From: Euleptes europaea
Lineage: Eukaryota; Chordata; Lepidosauria; Squamata; Sphaerodactylidae
Assembly: GCF_029931775.1 (NCBI RefSeq)
Contig: NC_079312.1
Location: 116,062,872-116,126,871, forward strand
Length of the DNA: 64,000 bases
Direction of reading: 5' to 3'
Part shown: piece after piece, positions 61,401-64,000 of the stretch
Numbering within the stretch: the first letter of the stretch is position 1
Layout of the letters: each line of letters begins with the position of its first letter
Position numbers and translations under genes: made by a program
Notes under the pieces: generated by a model
What the model was told of the DNA's origin: nothing
The model's input: the letters and a program-made list of their open reading frames with translations, nothing else
Database searches by the model: none

Positions 61401-62189
61401 CCTAATAATCTTTCAACAGTCCATAAATTGGACACAGAATATCCACTGATGGCTGAACACCTCTCTGTGTAACCAACCAAGTCCAAAGTCATAGACAAAA
61501 CAGTCCAAGAACTTGGAGAAGACGGAAATTATCCTCCAGAGGCACTCAAGCCGTTTCTTATTGTTTACTTCTTCAGTAGTTTTTTGTTGTTTACTGTTTC
61601 TTTGGTTCCATATTGCATGTATTCCTATGCAAAATTCCTTACATTATAGCTCGCAGCTTATGGAGCTAAAGCTTATGGACTGTTGAAAGACTTATTAGGC
61701 ATTTAGCCAATAATTATGTAAATATATGTTTCACATAACTGGATTTGTATGTACACGGGATGTTTTGTTACTGTTTGTCTATGTATAATTGTGAACACAC
61801 ATGTTGAATATATTTTGTTATAGCGTTCTGCCAGTACTATGCGATTTATTTTGCAACCTCATGGAGAATCCAGCCAGTTCTACCCTGTACACTGGTACGG
61901 AGGCTCCTTCTTCCTGTTCTCTGTCTAAGCGTGACTTTGCAGGATCTGGATATTCTTTGATTTTCCTGCCCCCCCCCCCCGGTAGCTTTAAGATCTCCCT
62001 GATATTATGTGGTCTCCATTGCAGCTGTGGCATGAGCTGTGTGACCTCATCTCGCAGAATCCGGACAAAGTCAAGTCCCTCGATGTGGGGGCCATCATCC
62101 GGGGTGGCCTGACCCGTTTCACAGACCAGCTGGGCAAGCTGTGGTGTTCCCTGGCAGACTATTATATTCGCAGCGGTCATTTTGAGAAG
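55391..62189 (+). CDS. XAB2: XAB2 (SYF1 homologue), exons 1-6, 5' part of gene
   Basis: HAT-repeat scaffold of the spliceosomal intron-binding complex that also binds XPA, CSA/CSB and RNA polymerase II in transcription-coupled repair; nuclear. Exons at 55391-55435, 57608-57756, 58740-58863, 60297-60494, 61060-61194 and 62025-62189 join in phase to 272 residues. This equals roughly the first third of the human protein (855 residues as I recall). The chain is collinear with human from EEEDLxYEEEI to YYIRSGHFEK, with HAT helices such as WIRYIEFKQ, LWYNYLKQRR, IWLDYCQFLMDQ, IWPLYLKFV, EYIEYLRS and LWCSLADYYI. The remaining exons lie beyond the right edge. The N-terminal 15 residues differ from human. 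Confidence 0.96.
55681..55889. mobile_element. Near-perfect palindromic element in XAB2 intron 1
   Basis: Arms 55681-55781 and 55788-55889 (agtagaaaagggccagagtc ... cttcttcagatac and inverse) with a 6-nt loop. Only a few differences between the arms. Confidence 0.88.
56840..57056 (-). mobile_element. TAGGGTTGCC element, copy 11, in XAB2 intron 1
   Basis: Starts TAGGCTTGCCAACTCTGGGT and ends GTTGACAACCCTA, reverse orientation (ctcccaggggaact; gatcaattgtaataccagga). Confidence 0.75.
57608..57756 (+). CDS. XAB2: XAB2 coding exon 2
   Basis: The acceptor acaCAG precedes EEEDLQYEEEILRNPFSVKC, then WIRYIEFKQNSPKHVLNLIY and ERALKELPG. It ends in phase 2 at GTATGG and is nearly collinear with human XAB2. 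It holds the first HAT helix pair. Confidence 0.96.
58120..58690 (-). mobile_element. tRNA-SINE in XAB2 intron 2, split by a LINE fragment
   Basis: 58120-58255 (ctgtgaagtaggttaggctg ... ggtagagtggg) and 58627-58690 (gaacccacgtctccttgatc ctagtccaacactaaccatt) are the two halves of one SINE. The junctions share an imperfect gtgggcattt/gtgagctttt. The right half ends 50 bp before XAB2 exon 3. Confidence 0.7.
58256..58628 (-). mobile_element. LINE ORF2 C-terminal fragment with zinc-knuckle-like motif
   Basis: Minus strand reads AAPSAVLNGRYRNLPCSDRL, CSCNSNKIDTLSHKMMEWPL, close to the Cys/His knuckle (CxC...H...) at the end of several squamate LINE ORF2 proteins. The third Cys-type ligand is replaced by Trp-region residues, so the finger looks eroded. 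Confidence 0.5.
58740..58863 (+). CDS. XAB2: XAB2 coding exon 3
   Basis: The acceptor gttttgCAG completes a Ser codon with exon 2. The exon encodes YKLWYNYLKQRRKQVKSRC, VTDPSYEEVNNCHERALVFM and HK, with donor GTACAG in phase 0. Human shares VTDPAYEDVNNCHERAFVFMHK. Confidence 0.96.
58864..58968 (-). mobile_element. LINE 3' end abutting the XAB2 exon 3 donor
   Basis: Minus strand ...gttttgtagtactggtctat, gatcataataagcgatgact, a LINE-like 3' terminus similar to 59800-59840 and 14580-14640. It begins within a few bases of the splice donor GTACAG. Confidence 0.5.
59196..59250 (+). mobile_element. Bov-B/SINE 3' tail fragment
   Basis: agggttgccatgagtcggaa gtgacttgacggca followed by (CA)n, the tail shared by Bov-B LINEs and Sauria/5S SINEs. 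Confidence 0.75.
59795..60235 (-). mobile_element. LINE 3' region in XAB2 intron 3
   Basis: Minus strand has a short frame (MDHPLFIFSKRIIDLYYFSP) followed by an AT-rich 3' region ending catttgtaatggcctatgac-type text. A CR1/L2-like tail (tgctggactagatagacttt tggtctgatcc) adjoins at 60220-60260. Confidence 0.4.
60297..60494 (+). CDS. XAB2: XAB2 coding exon 4
   Basis: The acceptor cttCAG is followed by 66 codons, MPRIWLDYCQFLMDQCRITR to VRVYRRYLK, with donor GTGAGG and both ends phase 0. It is collinear with human and contains two HAT repeats and the invariant RRTFDRALRALPITQH. Confidence 0.97.
61060..61194 (+). CDS. XAB2: XAB2 coding exon 5
   Basis: The acceptor atgttgCAG is followed by 45 codons, LSPENAEEYIEYLRSIDRLD to KEGKSNYQ, with donor GTGAGA. 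Human has LSPESAEEYIEYLKSSDRLD. Confidence 0.96.
61240..61858. mobile_element. Foldback element in XAB2 intron 5
   Basis: Left arm about 61240-61432 and right arm about 61675-61858 are inverted copies with scattered differences (e.g. catcccgtgtacatacaaat versus its reverse). They are separated by about 240 bp containing ctcaagccgtttcttattg and cttcttcagtag. Similar in plan to 15910-16673 but older. The right arm ends 167 bp before exon 6. Confidence 0.8.
61969..61982. repeat. Poly-C tract
   Basis: Run of 12 or more C close to XAB2 exon 6. Confidence 0.9.
62025..62189 (+). CDS. XAB2: XAB2 coding exon 6
   Basis: The acceptor tccattgCAG is followed by 55 codons, LWHELCDLISQNPDKVKSLD to YYIRSGHFEK, with donor GTAAGC, phase 0. 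A poly-C run at 61969-61982 lies 43 bp upstream and may disturb assembly. The next exon (human ARDVYEEAIRTVMTV) is not in the window, so intron 6 is longer than 1.8 kb. Confidence 0.96.
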
Positions 62190-62370
62190 GTAAGCACATG
62201 GGCACAAAGGATTTTGTGCAAGGGCTTGGCTGAAGCTAAAGCCTGAGAAGCTCCCAAAAGCATAGGTGGCAGAGAGAGTAGAGTTTAAGTCCTTGAACGG
62301 TCTCCTCTAGCTCCTAAGGCATCTGCTGTGATCAAGAGTTTATGGGGGAAATTGCAGGTAGGCAACTTCC

Positions 62371-62480
62371 TTCAACCCTCTGACAAAGCAATTGGAAATA
62401 GGATGCATTGCTTATGCTGTGTACATTCAACCCTCTGACAAAGCAATTGGAAACAGGATGCATTGCTTATGCTGTGTACA
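62371..62480. repeat. 55-bp tandem duplication in XAB2 intron 6
   Basis: ttcaaccctctgacaaagca ... ttatgctgtgtaca at 62371-62425 is repeated at 62426-62480 with one difference (aaata versus aaaca). Confidence 0.95.
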
Positions 62481-63257
62481 GTCATTTCCCCAGTAAATAG
62501 GTTTTACAGGGCTTTGTATTGATCATTTTTTTAAAAGAAAACCTGTTTGACTAGAGGTCTGTCTTTCTGTCATGCATGTGTGTTATGGGAAGTGAAGCTT
62601 TGCTCAAACTACTTTCATTTCTCTTTGTTTCCATTCTTGGCTTTCTTCTGCCTGCCTACACTTTTAAAACTGTTATGCTGATTTTCATAGATATCAGGGA
62701 ACAAACCGTAAAAGGAATAACCTCCAGAATCCACTCCAACCTAAAAAATCAAAAGGAAATGAGGGAGCATCAAAGGATGCCAAAGAGAGGAAGCCAGATA
62801 AAGAGAATAAAAAGCTAGTGAGCTAAGAGGAGAAGACGACTGAGGGAAGGCATTGGCAAGAGTGGAACTCTCCAGTGCATAGGAGCGGAGGGTATATTGC
62901 TACTCAGTGGAATATATTAAGTCCATTTGGATGTCTCGGTCTCAGGGCCATCCCTTTTGCTGTATATAAATATTTTCCTTTAGCACAGAGGTAAAGCATG
63001 GGATGTTGTAAGTTCATCACCTGAGTCCTTGCATTTTCCTGAGCCTGCTTACTTTTCCAGATTAAAGCCACCAGTTGATCAAACACTGTTCCATGCCCAG
63101 CCGTGCAGACAATATTCTCAAAGTTCACAGGAGCTTCTTGATTATGGGATTCTTAGTTAAGATGCTGTCGCAGAGAAGCACAACAGGAGCTCTTTGTGCT
63201 CTATTCAAGCACTGCTTAAGGGGTTGGGAGAGTTACTCTCCTGCTTTTTTGTGATGC

Positions 63258-63525
63258 TTGGTCATAAGAAAAGCCATGCTGGGTTAGACCAAGTCCAGCA
63301 GTCTGTTCGCACAGTGGCCAACCAGGTGCCTCTAGGAAGCCCACAAACAAGATGACTGCAGCAGCGTTATCCTGCTTGTGTTCCACAGCACTTAATATAA
63401 CAGGCATGCTCCTCTGATCCTGGAGAGAATAAGTGTGCATCATGACTAGTATCCGTTTTTACTAGTAGTCATGGATAGCCCTCTCCTCTATGAACATGAC
63501 CACTCCTCTCTTAAAGACTTCCAAG
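63258..63525 (-). mobile_element. CR1/L2-type LINE 3' end, inverted
   Basis: cataagaaaagccatgctgg, gaccaagtccagcagtctgt, gctcctctgatcctggagag and the tact...catggata module, the reverse complement of the 47050-47335 copy. Confidence 0.85.
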
Positions 63526-64000
63526 TTGGTCAAAGTTTATCTTTTCTGCTGATTTTCCACAGCTAAGCATCTTGGTGCTTTCTTGGTATGATTGTGTGAG
63601 TAACAGCATTCACTGTACTCTCTGGGCCACCACAGGCTTTTTTTTGGGGGGGTTAATGCTTATTTTTCCTTGGGGCTGAGGTAATCAGAACTGAGATGGG
63701 AAACATGACATGTGGACACATGCATCTGGATACTTCTGGATAGTCCAGAATTTAATCCCCCCTCCAAGTTGAGACCCAAGTTACTGTTTTAGCAAACATG
63801 CTTTGGATTTGATTGGCAGCTTTCGTTGATGATTTCCATTGCTCTGAACATGGCTTTTAAGTGGCTATTCAAGCTCCCAGCTGTTACAATGCAATTGTCA
63901 CTTCAGGCAGAGTTATAGGCTGCTGTTTAACAGCTACGGTTTCTCAGCTCAGGAAGTTCATTGCCTGTTCCAAACAGACTCTCGTGTTGCCGTCCCAGCG

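Overview
The window is vertebrate nuclear DNA, most likely from a squamate reptile (lizard or snake). Its interspersed repeats are the typical squamate set: tRNA-derived SINEs of the Sauria type, SINEs with a 5S rRNA-like head and a Bov-B-like tail, CR1 and L2-like LINE fragments, an L1 with a perfect target-site duplication, a Penelope-like GIY-YIG fragment, and several families of small inverted-repeat elements. Coding DNA is only about 1.6 kb of 64 kb. No prokaryotic genes, CRISPR array, tRNA gene or rRNA gene is present.

Three host genes are recognisable, all split into small exons. PCP2 (Purkinje cell protein 2, a GoLoco-motif regulator of Gi/o alpha subunits) is on the + strand, with exons at 10513-10623, 27631-27754, 28683-28846 and 47605-47793. 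Their phases join cleanly (0/1/0) into a 195-residue product, and a poly(A) signal lies at 48187. PET100 (cytochrome c oxidase assembly factor) is on the - strand, with coding exons from 55029 down to 50350 (75 residues). XAB2 (Syf1 homologue, a HAT-repeat splicing and transcription-coupled-repair protein) is on the + strand. Its first six coding exons run from 55391 to 62189 (272 residues) and the gene continues past the right edge. PCP2 and PET100 converge tail to tail. PET100 and XAB2 diverge from a shared CpG-rich promoter of about 360 bp, which contains a 93-bp tandem duplication carrying a CCAAT box and a CRE-like site. As I recall it, human 19p13.2 has the same XAB2-PET100-PCP2 order.

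Layout: 1-10.3 kb is repeat-rich intergenic DNA. 10.3-48.2 kb is PCP2, with introns of about 17 kb and 18.8 kb full of repeats. 50.3-55.0 kb is PET100. 55.0-55.4 kb is the bidirectional promoter. 55.4-64 kb is the 5' part of XAB2.

The most unusual items are these. An isolated exon closely matching coding exon 1 of phosphorylase kinase alpha (PHKA), including its splice donor but with ATA at the start codon, sits in PCP2 intron 1 (24896-24973). PCP2 has an extra C-terminal exon with a degenerate third GoLoco-like segment. A 764-bp foldback with two 332-bp arms has inserted into a small DNA element with a 16-bp target duplication. A 2.1-kb L1-type element has an ORF1-like frame but no room for ORF2 (half-L1 architecture).
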